This document shows, in pieces, positions 34,888 to 44,535 of a stretch of DNA of 64,000 nucleotides. Position 1 is the first letter of the stretch; the number at the start of each line of letters is the position of its first letter. A program made the position numbers and the translations under genes. The stretch comes from Pleurocapsa sp. PCC 7319 (lineage in GTDB: Bacteria > Cyanobacteriota > Cyanobacteriia > Cyanobacteriales > Xenococcaceae). Below the pieces are notes generated by a model. That model saw only the letters and a program-made list of their open reading frames with translations. It did no database searches and was not told where the DNA came from. The stretch spans positions 1,547,902-1,611,901 of the forward strand of contig NZ_KB235922.1 of assembly GCF_000332195.1 (NCBI RefSeq). Reading direction: 5' to 3'.

Positions 34888-36077
34888 TACAAATCAATTC
34901 TGACGTTCACTAACAAATTAGTGAGTCCTGCTACTTTTTCACTGGATTCTGGATCTAATTTGACTTTCACTTCGACGACTTTGGCATCGATGTTGGCTGT
35001 AGGATCGGTATTAACTACTTCTTGTCGTTCGACTTCTAAACCAATACGTTCTACTGTGCCGGTAAGTTTTTCGGCGATCGCGCTGCTAGATACTGTTACC
35101 TTTTGTCCTAGCTTGACTTTTCCAATGTCACTTTCGTAAACTTCAGCTATGGCATACATCCAATCGGTTTGTCCAATTCTCACAATACCTTCATTGCTGG
35201 AAACGACTTCCCCTGGACGGGTGAGAATTTTTATTACTGTCCCTGGTTGGGGAGACTTGATATATGCTCGCTCTAATTCTGCCTGAGCAGTTTTGACTGC
35301 TGCTTGGGTATGTCTCACTTCGGCTTCGGCTACTGCAATATCTACTGGGCGAACTTCAGCGATTTTGTCTAATGTCGCTTTGGCTTCGGCAATCTGCTCT
35401 TGTTGAGAAGATTTAATCCGATTTAGATTGGCCTGAGCTTCTGCAAGTTGTTCTTTGGCAGTTGCTAAGGTTAGATATTTACTATCTTTTTCCGAGGCTG
35501 AAATTGCGCCATCTTGATAGAGATTTTGGTAGCGTTGATATTCGACTTCGGCATTGTTTAATTCGGCTTTTATTCTCGAAACTGTTGCTGTTTGCGCCAT
35601 GATATCGTTACGGCTTTCAGCCTCGATACGAGCGATCGCTGCTTGTTGAGCCCTGATTTCTCCTGTTTTCGCCCCCGCTCTGACCTGAGCTAAATTTGCC
35701 TCTGCCACTCTTACTTGTTCTTGAGCTTGATTCAATGCTGCTACTAAGCGATCGCGACTATCTAATACTGCAATCACATCTCCTTTTTGGATTTTGTCTC
35801 CCTGCTTGACTAACAACTCTTCCAAGCGATCCCCTTCCGAGGAGGAGGAAACTGATACTTGAATTATTTCTCCACTTGGTTCCAACCTACCTAATGCTGT
35901 AACAGTTTTAATTTCTGGCACTACTGGGGGTGACACTTCCGGTTGAGAAATAGTAGTTTGACGCAATCTGTAGACTGTTACACTACCAAGAATTAAAGCC
36001 AAACCGATCGCGATAGCAGGTAAATTTTTGATCGGAGGTTTCAATGATTTAGTTTTATTGTCTGCGATGTAGTTCAT
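34887..36077 (-). CDS. devB: DevB-family ABC exporter membrane fusion protein (locus 1)
   Basis: 396 residues from the ATG at 36077; a TTG seven codons upstream is less likely. A single helix at about 25-45 anchors it. VTALGRLEPSGEIIQVSV and LLVKQGDKIQKGDVIAVLDSRDRLVAAL form the lipoyl/barrel entry; about 120-250 is coiled-coil hairpin rich in Ala, Glu and Gln; then AYIKSPQPGTVIKILTRPGE and the beta-barrel part. Matches the DevB/HlyD group (TIGR02971). It bridges the inner-membrane DevAC to a TolC-type outer channel. It is divergent from the phosphatase-TetR pair, with palindromic operator candidates in the 90-bp gap. Confidence 0.9.
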   Translation of the reverse strand: MNYIADNKTKSLKPPIKNLPAIAIGLALILGSVTVYRLRQTTISQPEVSPPVVPEIKTVTALGRLEPSGEIIQVSVSSSSEGDRLEELLVKQGDKIQKGDVIAVLDSRDRLVAALNQAQEQVRVAEANLAQVRAGAKTGEIRAQQAAIARIEAESRNDIMAQTATVSRIKAELNNAEVEYQRYQNLYQDGAISASEKDSKYLTLATAKEQLAEAQANLNRIKSSQQEQIAEAKATLDKIAEVRPVDIAVAEAEVRHTQAAVKTAQAELERAYIKSPQPGTVIKILTRPGEVVSSNEGIVRIGQTDWMYAIAEVYESDIGKVKLGQKVTVSSSAIAEKLTGTVERIGLEVERQEVVNTDPTANIDAKVVEVKVKLDPESSEKVAGLTNLLVNVRIDL

Positions 36078-36096
36078 GGCAATTAATTTTGCTGGC

Positions 36097-36151
36097 AACT
36101 AAACTGTTTAGTTCAATTACTATTATAATAAAACTAAACCGAGTAGTTTAG
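36097..36151. promoter_or_regulatory. Candidate TetR operators between devB and the phosphatase-TetR pair
   Basis: Two inverted repeats share the half-site CTAAAC/GTTTAG: AACTAAACTGTTTAGTT at 36097-36113 (perfect around a central T) and CTAAAC-6-GTTTAG at 36134-36151. A TATAAT-like sequence lies between them at about 36124. The sites are in the shared promoter region of devB and of the divergent operon with a TetR gene, so the TetR protein is the natural ligand. The two spacings differ, which makes one of them less certain. Confidence 0.5.
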
Positions 36152-36167
36152 CAACAGTTTAATTAAA

Positions 36168-36890
36168 ATGAACCAGCCAGAAATATTTCAACGGCACTTG
36201 AAATTACCAGGTTGTCTTAATCTAAGAGAATTAGGAGGTTACACTACTTCTGAAGAAAAACAAATTAGATGGCGTACCTTGTTGCGTAGCGATAGCTTGC
36301 ATCGTTTACCTTCCTCTAGTCAGCAACATTTGCTCGATTACGGAATAAGAACAATTATCGATCTGCGGAGTCCGTCTGAAGTTAGTAGTAGGAAATATGC
36401 TCTGAGCCAAATCCCAGAGATTAAATATTTCAATTTACCTCTGATAGATGATAGAAGTCAGGTTGAATTCATTAAAAACAAAAGACTGTTTGAACATAAT
36501 CGTTTCTTTTTAGAAAAGCGATCGCCAGTAATTAAAAACATTCTGGAGACTATTGCTTGTCAAAAAACCGCAGTGGTTATTCACTGTGCAGCAGGAAAAG
36601 ATCGAACAGGAATCATAATTGCTTTATTGTTAGCATTAGCCAATGTTTCCGTAGAAACCATAGCCGAAGATTATCAATTGAGCGATCGCTATTTAGCTTT
36701 TATGTATGACAAGATACGCCAGCAAGCAATTAAAGAGGGATTTGCTCATTTGTTAGAATCTTCACCGCAAACCATAATTGATACATTTGCTTATCTCGAT
36801 CGCAACCATGGTGGAGTTAATAGCTATTTAGCCTGTATTGGGATAGATTCAGCAAAACGTATTCAGCTTAAAACCATGCTGGTGCTATAA
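36168..36890 (+). CDS. Tyrosine-protein phosphatase (IphP/LipA-like)
   Basis: 240 residues. RHLKLPGCLNLRELGGYTT is the typical DUF-like start (the CxNxRxLGG element), RTIIDLRSPSEV follows, and the catalytic P-loop is VVIHCAAGKDRTGI with Cys140 and Arg146. YQLSDRYLAFMYDKI and the C-terminal NHGGVNSYLACIGID close the family pattern. Such enzymes remove phosphate from Tyr (and sometimes Ser/Thr or phosphoinositides). It lies 11 bases before the TetR gene, so the two are one operon, divergent from devB. A regulatory link to export is possible but untested. Confidence 0.87.
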   Translation: MNQPEIFQRHLKLPGCLNLRELGGYTTSEEKQIRWRTLLRSDSLHRLPSSSQQHLLDYGIRTIIDLRSPSEVSSRKYALSQIPEIKYFNLPLIDDRSQVEFIKNKRLFEHNRFFLEKRSPVIKNILETIACQKTAVVIHCAAGKDRTGIIIALLLALANVSVETIAEDYQLSDRYLAFMYDKIRQQAIKEGFAHLLESSPQTIIDTFAYLDRNHGGVNSYLACIGIDSAKRIQLKTMLVL

Positions 36891-36901
36891 ATTAGGAAAA
36901 A

Positions 36902-37522
36902 ATGAATAAAACAACAATCAAAAATTTTGAAAGTTCTAAATCAGAAGCTAAAGCTCGGGCAATTCTTCAAGGTGCCATGCAAGAGTTTCTGGCTAATGGT
37001 TACGCTGCTACTAGCATGGACAAAATAGCCAAAACCGCAGGGGTTTCTAAAGCTACTGTTTATAGTCACTTTGGTGATAAGGAAAGCTTATTTAATGCGG
37101 TAATGCAAGATTTAGTCAAGGATAAATTTCAGAAAGTCATGGGTTTACAGGAACCTCAATCCCTAGCCCAAGACCCCAAAATTGTTCTATCCGCAATGGC
37201 AACCAGGATGTTAGAGAATGCTAAAAGCGATCGCGCTTTTCATGATTTTATTCGCATTATTATCGGCGAATCGGGACGTTTTCCCGAACTGGCTAAGGCA
37301 TATGTTAATAACCTGGCTAAACCAGCCATAAAAACCTTAACTAAATACTTTGAATCCCATCCGAAACTAAATCTAGACGATCCAGAAGCCACTGTCAGGG
37401 TAATGATCGGTAGCCTAGTTTATTTTGTCATGTTACAAGAAATGCTTCACGGTAAAGATATTTTGCCCCTACCAGATGAGCGCCTGGTCAATACTTTGAC
37501 GGAATTAATCACTCAAAATTGA
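36902..37522 (+). CDS. TetR/AcrR family regulator (locus 1)
   Basis: 206 residues. Helix-turn-helix: ARAILQGAMQEFLANGYAATSMDKIAKTAGVSKATVYSHFGDKESLFNAVM (about 18-68), the classical TetR reader. The C-terminal half is helical and contains FIRIIIGESGRFPELAKAYV, the AcrR-C-like ligand domain. It is translated right after the phosphatase gene and sits divergently from devB, so it probably represses devB and its own operon through the palindromes at 36097-36151. The inducer is unknown, perhaps the exported lipid or drug. Confidence 0.9.
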   Translation: MNKTTIKNFESSKSEAKARAILQGAMQEFLANGYAATSMDKIAKTAGVSKATVYSHFGDKESLFNAVMQDLVKDKFQKVMGLQEPQSLAQDPKIVLSAMATRMLENAKSDRAFHDFIRIIIGESGRFPELAKAYVNNLAKPAIKTLTKYFESHPKLNLDDPEATVRVMIGSLVYFVMLQEMLHGKDILPLPDERLVNTLTELITQN

Positions 37523-37715
37523 GAAGGACTCTCTTCCAACTGAAACAGGGGAATTCCTGGGGAATAGGGAATAGATCAATCCACGTAAACTATGGTTAGA
37601 ATAACCCATTAATTAGTTAATAATAATTTTTTATCTAAAGTATCCTAATTGTGCTTAAACTATAGATTGTTAAAAGAAGCAGCTTAAAATTAAGATTAGC
37701 CGAGAGTGCAGCATC

Positions 37716-38774
37716 ATGAGTGATATAGCCAAGAAACCAATCGGAATTATCGGAGCTTCTGGATATGGTGGAGTTCAATTAGTCAGACTTTTATTAGAAC
37801 ATCCTGGGGTCGAAATTGTTTATCTTGGAGGAGATAGCACTGCTGGGAAGCGATATGGTTCTATTTATCCTCATCTAGCTCATTGCGTCGATCTGAGTAT
37901 TGAGAAAATTGATTTAGATCGAGTTGCTGCTAGTTGTGAGGCTGTTTTCCTTGGTTTGCCAAATGGTTTAGCTTGCGACATTGCTCCTACTCTCATAGAC
38001 AAAGGCTGCAAAGTATTAGACCTTTCGGCGGACTATCGTTTTGACAATTTAGATACATATACCGCCTGGTATAAAAAAGAACGAGAAGATCAGGCGATCG
38101 CGGCTACGGCAGTTTATGGTTTACCTGAGCTACATCGCCAGCAGATAGAACAATCAGAGTTAATCGGTTGTCCTGGCTGTTACCCTACCGCCAGCTTATT
38201 AGCCCTGGCACCACTATTCAAACAAGGTTTGATCGAACCGTCAACGGCAATTATTGATGCTAAATCAGGTACATCTGGGGGAGGTCGTCAAGCTAAAATC
38301 AATATGCTGTTAGCTGAAGCTGATAATTCTCTAGGTGCTTATGGGGTAGCCAACCATCGTCACACTCCAGAAATTGAACAAATTTGCAGCTCTTTAGCTC
38401 GTCAAGAAGTTAGAGTACAATTTACTCCACACTTAATCCCAATGGTGAGAGGTATACTATCGACAGTTTATGCCACTCTGCGGGATCCCGGTCTAGTTAG
38501 AGAGGACTTGATTACTATTTACACGGCTTTTTATCGTTCCTCCCAATTTGTCAAAATTTTACCGAATGGTGTTTATCCTCAAACTAAATGGGCTTGTGGA
38601 ACAAATTTAGCTTACATCGGTATTCAGGTTGATGATCGTACAGGGAGAGTGATCGTCATGTCGGCTATTGATAATTTAATCAAAGGTCAAGCTGGTCAGG
38701 CAGTTCAGTGTTTGAACTTGATGATGGGATGGGATGAAGCTCTTGGTTTACCACAACTTAGTTTTTATCCCTAA
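37716..38774 (+). CDS. argC: N-acetyl-gamma-glutamyl-phosphate reductase
   Basis: 352 residues. [22 protein letters not shown] is the NADP-binding loop; [26 protein letters not shown] and the active-site [19 protein letters not shown] (Cys at about 155) are standard; the later [13 protein letters not shown] and [15 protein letters not shown] complete the pattern. It catalyses the third step of arginine synthesis. No other arg gene is adjacent, as is common in cyanobacteria. The ATG at 37716 lies after a GAGAG sequence. Confidence 0.96.
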   Translation: MSDIAKKPIGIIGASGYGGVQLVRLLLEHPGVEIVYLGGDSTAGKRYGSIYPHLAHCVDLSIEKIDLDRVAASCEAVFLGLPNGLACDIAPTLIDKGCKVLDLSADYRFDNLDTYTAWYKKEREDQAIAATAVYGLPELHRQQIEQSELIGCPGCYPTASLLALAPLFKQGLIEPSTAIIDAKSGTSGGGRQAKINMLLAEADNSLGAYGVANHRHTPEIEQICSSLARQEVRVQFTPHLIPMVRGILSTVYATLRDPGLVREDLITIYTAFYRSSQFVKILPNGVYPQTKWACGTNLAYIGIQVDDRTGRVIVMSAIDNLIKGQAGQAVQCLNLMMGWDEALGLPQLSFYP

Positions 38775-38877
38775 AATTTTCTTCGCTCCTTTAAGTTATT
38801 GACTATTGGTGTCAAACTAGGAAATGTCAGTTAGAGTAAAGCTCTGACTATTACCTATTTTTCACTAGTCGTTGAGC

Positions 38878-39753
38878 ATGAATCGCCAAATTAGGTTGTT
38901 TTTAATCAATAGTTTATTAATATTTGGCTTATCATCACCCGTTAATGCTGAAACTGTACTAGAGCAAATTCAACGTACTGGAATTTTAAGAATTGCCATC
39001 AGAGAAGATGCTGCTCCATTTGGGTATTTAGATGATAATGGTAAATTACAAGGATATTGCTTAGACTTCTTTGCTCTGTTGCGACAGCGGTTAATTAGCA
39101 ATTTAGAGCGTAATACCTTAAGTATTAAACTACTAAAGTCTAACTCTAGAAACCGCTTCACTCTGGTTAGGAATAATATTGTGGATTTAGAATGTGGTCC
39201 TAATACTATTCGCTCCGATATTCCTGAACAGACTAGTTTTTCCGATGTTTTTTTTGTTACGGGAACTCAATTTTTAATCAAGAAAAATAATCGCGTTAAT
39301 CTTAAAATACAGCAAAATTTAGCTAAAATTCAGCCAGATTTAGCAGATTTAAGAATTGGTGTCATTGGTAATACTACCACAGAAGAATTTATCAAAGACC
39401 GTTATCCTTCGGCAACGCTACTCAAACTTAGTGGAGTTACAGGGAGAGTTAGAGGGATACAAGCTGTAAGGCAGGGTAGAATTGATGCTATGGTGAGCGA
39501 TGGCATTTTGTTGAGAGCTGAAGCGCAACAATTAGGATTATCTGCTACTGAATATCCCTTAATACCCGAGACCCCTTTGACATGCGATCGCTATGGAATG
39601 ATCATTAAAGGTCAGGACTCTCAGTGGCAAGATTTTATTAATTCTGTAATCAATAGTTCAGCAGCAACAGAATTGTATAACTCTTGGTTTGGTCGGCTAT
39701 TTAGCTATACTCAAGCTGCTGAAGATTTCTGTGATTTGGAAAAATTACCATAA
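38878..39753 (+). CDS. Periplasmic solute-binding protein (amino-acid ABC / PBP type 2)
   Basis: 291 residues from the ATG at 38878; a TTG two codons upstream is not needed. A signal peptide (MNRQIRLFLINSLLIFGLSSPVNA) precedes TVLEQIQRTGILRIAIREDAAPFGYLDDNGKLQGYCLDFF, the classic start of family 3 binding proteins. DLECGPNTIRSDIP and LRIGVIGNTTTEEFIKDRYP are ligand-site regions, and RQGRIDAMVSDGILL follows. No permease or ATPase gene is next to it, so it may serve an ABC system elsewhere. Ligand probably a polar amino acid. Confidence 0.86.
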   Translation: MNRQIRLFLINSLLIFGLSSPVNAETVLEQIQRTGILRIAIREDAAPFGYLDDNGKLQGYCLDFFALLRQRLISNLERNTLSIKLLKSNSRNRFTLVRNNIVDLECGPNTIRSDIPEQTSFSDVFFVTGTQFLIKKNNRVNLKIQQNLAKIQPDLADLRIGVIGNTTTEEFIKDRYPSATLLKLSGVTGRVRGIQAVRQGRIDAMVSDGILLRAEAQQLGLSATEYPLIPETPLTCDRYGMIIKGQDSQWQDFINSVINSSAATELYNSWFGRLFSYTQAAEDFCDLEKLP

Positions 39754-39982
39754 ACAATTCACCAAAAAAAGCTCTAAGTCTTAAGCTTTAAGCTCTAATG
39801 GCGATCGCTAGTAAGGGATCTGAAGTTAATTTTGCCAGTAATATCAAGTACGGATAATTAATTGAAATAAACAGGCTTATTGCAGACCTAAAAAACTTAT
39901 TACTTGTTACTTGTTACTTGTTACTTGTTACTTGTTACTTGACCTCATTCTTAGTTTAAGTATTCAACCGAACTTGATATAA
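39754..39982. repeat. 7-mer repeats downstream of the binding protein
   Basis: A GCTCTAAGTC/TTTAAGCTC stretch at 39770-39800 is followed by an array of five TTGTTAC units (about 39900-39940). No gene is seen. The IS701-type element begins at 39983. Confidence 0.75.
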
Positions 39983-41434
39983 CCCTCTTCTGTCAGACTC
40001 CGAGATTTAAGAGTAGGAAATAAGAAGATTTATCCAGAAAGAGGCAGTGTTGTTAATTGATTGATGCTATCAATTAAGTTATGTAATCCTAGCAATAAAG
40101 AAGAATTAGGAAATATCTCTAGCCAAGGAAAAATTAACCACAAAAGAAGGCTTGGTTGAATCAGAAGACGAAAATTATTCAAAACATTCTTCCATCCAGT
40201 TTGATAATTCCATTGTGGATGAGTAGTAAAACTAGCTGAGATTTCTGTTTGATGATTTTGACTATCAGATGTATTCAAAGATAAGAAAACTTGGGTATTT
40301 AAACTAATCATCAAATAGGTACTCATGACAATTTCCCACCATCTATTAATTTCAGCAAAATTAGTAAATCGATAATCAGTCCAACCAAGTTCTTGTTTGC
40401 ATTGTCGAAAAGCATATTCCACCCATGTTCTTAATCCATATAAGTTACCAAGAGTCTTTTTCATCTTACTTTTAGTGTCTTGAATATTGGTCATAACAAA
40501 AGAAGTAGAATTCTCTGGCATGGTTTCTGTATCAGTGGTTAATTGCCAATAAGTTATGTGATGTCTTTTACCATAAATGATTTCGCGAATATATCTATTT
40601 TCAGATTTTTGATTGCTAAAAGTTCTGGTAAATTTACACCATTTATTAGCTCTTACTCTTTGATTGTTAGGCATCCAGACTCCGTGATTACTTCTAATGG
40701 AGACAATCCACGGTAATTTGTATTTATTCAAAGTTGAGAGAAAATTACTGGCTTCGCCATATAGACTATCTGCCAATACTAATTCGATATTGAATCCAAA
40801 TTCTACTAATTCTGTAATAATTATTGATGCTAGTTCAATCTTCGTTTTATACTTATCTTCTGGTTTTAGTGTTCCTTTTGGCTTGAATATTTTAAATATT
40901 AAGGGAAAAGTAACATTTTCATAGACTCCATAAGCGTTTACTGAGACAATACCGCTATCTATTTTACCTACACTTCCTAAATACTGTTTGGCAACATAAT
41001 CAGTTTTTTTCCTTTCTTTCTATCTCCTGTTTCATCAATTATCACTGTAATTTTTTTCTCTTTTAAAGCTTTAATCGTCAATTCCAATCTTTTCTGCTTT
41101 AAATCTTCTACTGACCAAGGCGAGTTAGCTATAAAATGATGTAACGATTGGGGTGATGATATTCCCACTACCTTTGCTATTTCTGGCAATGACTTCCTTT
41201 TAATTGGTGAGATAATACCTTGATGTAAATATTTGAAACATTCGTAACTTCTAACTTCAGGAAATAGGTCATGATAAGCAAAGCAATATTGGTCAATGAT
41301 TGATATTGTCGGGCGAGCATCTCGTTTCAAATGTTTGAGAATCTGTAGCTCCACATCCATTGCTCTGGTTACCTTTTACTTGTCTTCTGATTGATTTAAT
41401 TATAATTCTTTTTTCGGAGTCTGACAGAAGAGGG
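39983..41434 (-). mobile_element. Complete IS701-type insertion sequence (1452 bp)
   Basis: Both ends are the same 21-bp inverted repeat, beginning CCCTCTTCTGTCAGACTCCG, with no mismatch. The element is bordered on both sides by ATAA (39979-39982 and 41435-41438), a 4-bp target duplication as expected for IS701. One transposase gene on the minus strand fills it, split into two frames. The perfect ends and duplication point to a recent insertion. Confidence 0.93.
40030..41360 (-). CDS. IS701-type transposase, two frames joined at a run of seven T (A on the coding strand)
   Basis: The first frame runs from the ATG at 41360 to just past 40977 and holds IIDQYCFAYHDLFPEVRSYECFKYLHQG and the Asp-containing VIIDETGDRKKGKK. 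The second frame continues at once if the ribosome slips back one base on the seven A at 41004-41010: GKKTDYVAKQYLGS, then VNAYGVYENVTFPL, and later VLADSLYGEASNFLSTL with the second Asp. It ends at 40030. The joined protein would be about 443 residues. The slip sequence GGA AAA AAA CTG suits a -1 shift. Without the shift the two pieces would be inactive. The same arrangement is present in the other IS of this window. Confidence 0.82.
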
Positions 41435-41683
41435 ATAATTCCTCTCCCGCTGGCTTATTACTATTCTAGGCATTGTTGTTAGTCAAGACGGCTCTCAACT
41501 AGCGGAAAAGCGCTTCTAACCAAAGCGCGCCCCTCGATCAGCTATTTGGATTGATATTATCAACTGGAACACTACTGCAATCGCTGTCAGAGTTGGGAGA
41601 TTGAAATTCTGAATTCTCGTTTGCTCAAAAGCTACGAACATAATATTCTGATAATAAATTGCTATTCGTATCAAGTATCTAAA
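41435..41683. other. 250-bp spacer before the VanZ-like pair; nothing recognised
   Basis: No gene, hairpin or promoter motif stands out between the IS701 end and the first VanZ-like gene. Confidence 0.55.
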
Positions 41684-43099
41684 ATGATAGGCTATCGGCG
41701 CTGGGGTTGGTTATTACTTGTTGCTAGTTTATCCTGTATCTGTATCGCAACAATATTTCCCTTTGAATTTTCCATTCCAGAAGGATTATCTTGGCAATTT
41801 GTTATTGAGGAGTTTAATTTTGGTAGTAGTGTTAAAGATTATTTGCAGAATATTCTCTTGTTTATTCCTTTGGGGATTAGTTTAGGAATAGTTCTTACTC
41901 CCAAACAACCAAAAGTTTGGATAATATTAGGCAGTTTATTCACTAGTGCTATTTTATCTACTACTATCGAGCTGACTCAGTTTTTGCTACCAACTCGTGT
42001 TTCTAACCTAACAGATATTATTTATAACAGTCTGGGTGGAACTTTAGGAGGAGTTTTATACTATTGGCGCATCCATATTATTCAGTTTTTTAGTGGAATC
42101 TTGACTGGGAATCCTCATAAACTGAGCTTAAAATCTTTGCTAATTGCTATAGTAAGCTATTGTTCCCTAGTTATTCTAGGGATTTGGGTGTTATTGATTA
42201 GTGTTAATTTATCCAATTGGGATGAAGATTATTATCTAGCAATTGGTAATGAGGTAACAGGCGATCGCCCTTGGAATGGATATATTCAGAGTCTTTATAT
42301 TTGCGATCGCAGTTTAAATCAGCAAGAAGTAACCAAAGTTTTTGACTATCCAGATTCTTTTTTTTCTCAGTTACCAAGTTTAGTAACATCTTTAGAATTT
42401 CACGATTATCGGAATCTTGATCAAGATCAAAGTCAGCAGCTTCCCGATTTAACATGGCAAAAGACATTATCTTTATCGGCGATAGATAATAGTTCTGATA
42501 ATTTGGCAAAAAATATAGGTAATAAAAAACATCTCAATCAAACAGTATTATTCAGTCAAGAACGATGGCTAAAAACTGAGGAACCAGCAGTTTCATTAAA
42601 TAGCAAATTAAAAGACACTGACGAATTTAGTATCAGCTTAATTCTTGCTACTAATAAAATTAATCAATTTGGACCAGCTAGAATCATCTCTCTATCTGAT
42701 GGCATCTATGCCCAAAATATGATTATTGGACAACAGAGAAGTGATTTTAATTTTCGTATCCGAACCCCGATCACAGGGAGTAATGCTACTCAACCAGAAT
42801 TTATTATCCCGAATATATTTAGCGATCAAAGTTTTCATCATATTTTAATTACTTTTTCCAAGAAAAAATTAAGATTTTATATCGATCAACCTGAAAATCA
42901 ATATTTTTTTGAATTTACTCCGGCAACTAGTTTTTTAATATATTTTCCTTGGGAGAAACGACCCTGGATAATTAATTTACAAGACTTTGACCTTTTAAAA
43001 TACCAGCAATTATTCTATACAATAATCATCATTCCCTTAGCGATTTTAATTATTATACTGATATATTATTTGCTGATTAAATATTTACTATTTAAATGA
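41684..43099 (+). CDS. VanZ-like membrane protein with LamG-type C-terminal domain (first of a pair)
   Basis: About 471 residues from the ATG at 41684 (an upstream TTG adds 21 doubtful residues). The N-terminal 150 residues are VanZ-like: FPFEFSIPEGLSW, then KDYLQNILLFIPLGISLGIVL and RVSNLTDIIYNSLGGTLGGVLYYWR, with about four membrane helices. A helix near 175-192 is followed by an exported domain with LDTDEFSISLILATNKI-like and FSDQSFHHILITFSKKKLRFYIDQPENQ segments, which is the LamG/concanavalin beta-sandwich pattern, and a last helix at the C-terminus. The next gene encodes a close paralogue and overlaps by four bases. Function unknown; VanZ itself lowers teicoplanin sensitivity. Confidence 0.78.
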   Translation: MIGYRRWGWLLLVASLSCICIATIFPFEFSIPEGLSWQFVIEEFNFGSSVKDYLQNILLFIPLGISLGIVLTPKQPKVWIILGSLFTSAILSTTIELTQFLLPTRVSNLTDIIYNSLGGTLGGVLYYWRIHIIQFFSGILTGNPHKLSLKSLLIAIVSYCSLVILGIWVLLISVNLSNWDEDYYLAIGNEVTGDRPWNGYIQSLYICDRSLNQQEVTKVFDYPDSFFSQLPSLVTSLEFHDYRNLDQDQSQQLPDLTWQKTLSLSAIDNSSDNLAKNIGNKKHLNQTVLFSQERWLKTEEPAVSLNSKLKDTDEFSISLILATNKINQFGPARIISLSDGIYAQNMIIGQQRSDFNFRIRTPITGSNATQPEFIIPNIFSDQSFHHILITFSKKKLRFYIDQPENQYFFEFTPATSFLIYFPWEKRPWIINLQDFDLLKYQQLFYTIIIIPLAILIIILIYYLLIKYLLFK

Positions 43100-44535
43100 T
43101 AAAATACCGCAGTTTAATTTATTGGTTGCTTATTTCTAGCTTTGCTAGTATATGTTTTGCAACAATTTTTCCCTTTAATTTTACTGTCCCAGAATCTTTA
43201 TCCTGGCAAAGCGTATTTAAACAGTTTTATTGGGCTACTAATATCAAAGATTATATCAGAAATATTTTATTGTTTATTCCTTTGGGAATTGGTTTGGCTG
43301 GAACTATATCTATCAAAAAATTCAACTATTATCAAATTATTATTATTACTTTATTTATTAGTGCAATTTTATCTACCAATATTGAACTAATTCAGATTTT
43401 GTTGCCCAGTCGATTTTCTAGTATGTCTGATATTATTTGTAATAGTCTTGGTGGAGCTTTAGGAGGAATTCTATATTGTTGGCGTAGCGATATTATTCAT
43501 TTTATTTATGCCATCTTGAGAGGAGATACTACACAAATAAATTTAAAGCAATTAGCCATTGTCATAGCAAGCTATTGTTTAGTAATTACATTGTCTATCT
43601 GGTTTTTAAAAATCAATATCAATCTGAGTAACTGGGATGATGATTACTATCTGGCAATTGGCAGTGAAGTTACAGGTAAGACTGCATGGAAAGGATATAT
43701 GACCAGTTTATATATTTGCGATCGCAGTTTAGATAATCAAGAAGTAATTCAGGCATTTGAACAGACTCATACATTTTTTTCTCAATTACCTAGTTTAGTA
43801 ACCTCATTAGTATTTCTTGATGAGCAAGAAAAATACAGTGACAATACTCAGCAATTACCTGACTTGGTTTGGCAAAGCGAATTGACTTTACCTCAAACAA
43901 ATTATGTATCAAATAGCTTGGCTAATAGTGATGATCTTGACTATCAGATACATCACAATAAAACTGTTTCATTTAAGCGAGAAAAAAGCTTGAAAACTGA
44001 GTTTCCTGCCTTTTCACTGAACAAAAAGCTAAAACAATCTAATGAATTTAGTTTGAGTTTAACTGCAGCGAGTAACCGCTTAAAACAGGTCGGTCCTGCA
44101 AGGATTATTTCTTTAGCAGAAAGTATATCTGAGCGTAATTTGATGATAGGACAAGAAAAAAGAAATTTAACTTTTCGTGTACGAACACCCACTACAGGAG
44201 ATACTGCTGCTCAACCAGAATTTATCATTCCTAATATCTTCGATGATTACAATTTACACCAAATATTAATTACTTATACCCAAGGGAAGTTGACTTTTTA
44301 CATCGATCAACCAAGCCATCAATACAACTATGAATTTAGACCATCGACTACCTATGTGTTTTATCTTCCTTGGACAATTAATGGATGGCGAGTTAATCTG
44401 CGGGACTTTAACCTTTTACAATCGCAGTTTACTTTTTATGGAATTATTTTGTTGCCTTTAGCAATCTTGATTAATGCATCAATATTGTTATTAATCAGTT
44501 CCAATTCACCATATAGCCGTACAAAGTTACATTAG
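43096..44535 (+). CDS. VanZ-like membrane protein with LamG-type domain (second of a pair)
   Basis: 479 residues. It starts at the ATGA overlap with the upstream stop. It repeats the same design: FPFNFTVPESLSW, KDYIRNILLFIPLGIGLAG, SMSDIICNSLGGALGGILYCWR, an exported LamG-like domain (SNEFSLSLTAASNRLKQVGPARIISLAES region and ITYTQGKLTFYIDQPSHQ) and a final helix. The pair arose by tandem duplication and then diverged at many positions. Its last six codons (PYSRTKLH) and the stop are encoded by the left end of the TATAGC element copy 2, so the original C-terminus has been replaced. Both proteins are probably made together and might form a heteromer. Confidence 0.75.
   Translation: MIKYRSLIYWLLISSFASICFATIFPFNFTVPESLSWQSVFKQFYWATNIKDYIRNILLFIPLGIGLAGTISIKKFNYYQIIIITLFISAILSTNIELIQILLPSRFSSMSDIICNSLGGALGGILYCWRSDIIHFIYAILRGDTTQINLKQLAIVIASYCLVITLSIWFLKININLSNWDDDYYLAIGSEVTGKTAWKGYMTSLYICDRSLDNQEVIQAFEQTHTFFSQLPSLVTSLVFLDEQEKYSDNTQQLPDLVWQSELTLPQTNYVSNSLANSDDLDYQIHHNKTVSFKREKSLKTEFPAFSLNKKLKQSNEFSLSLTAASNRLKQVGPARIISLAESISERNLMIGQEKRNLTFRVRTPTTGDTAAQPEFIIPNIFDDYNLHQILITYTQGKLTFYIDQPSHQYNYEFRPSTTYVFYLPWTINGWRVNLRDFNLLQSQFTFYGIILLPLAILINASILLLISSNSPYSRTKLH

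Noticed and set aside
41435-41536. Short frame with RWLITILGIVVSQDGSQLAEKRF after the IS701 element
   Set aside because: It might be a gene remnant, but removing the IS does not give a continuous frame upstream, and no family is recognised.
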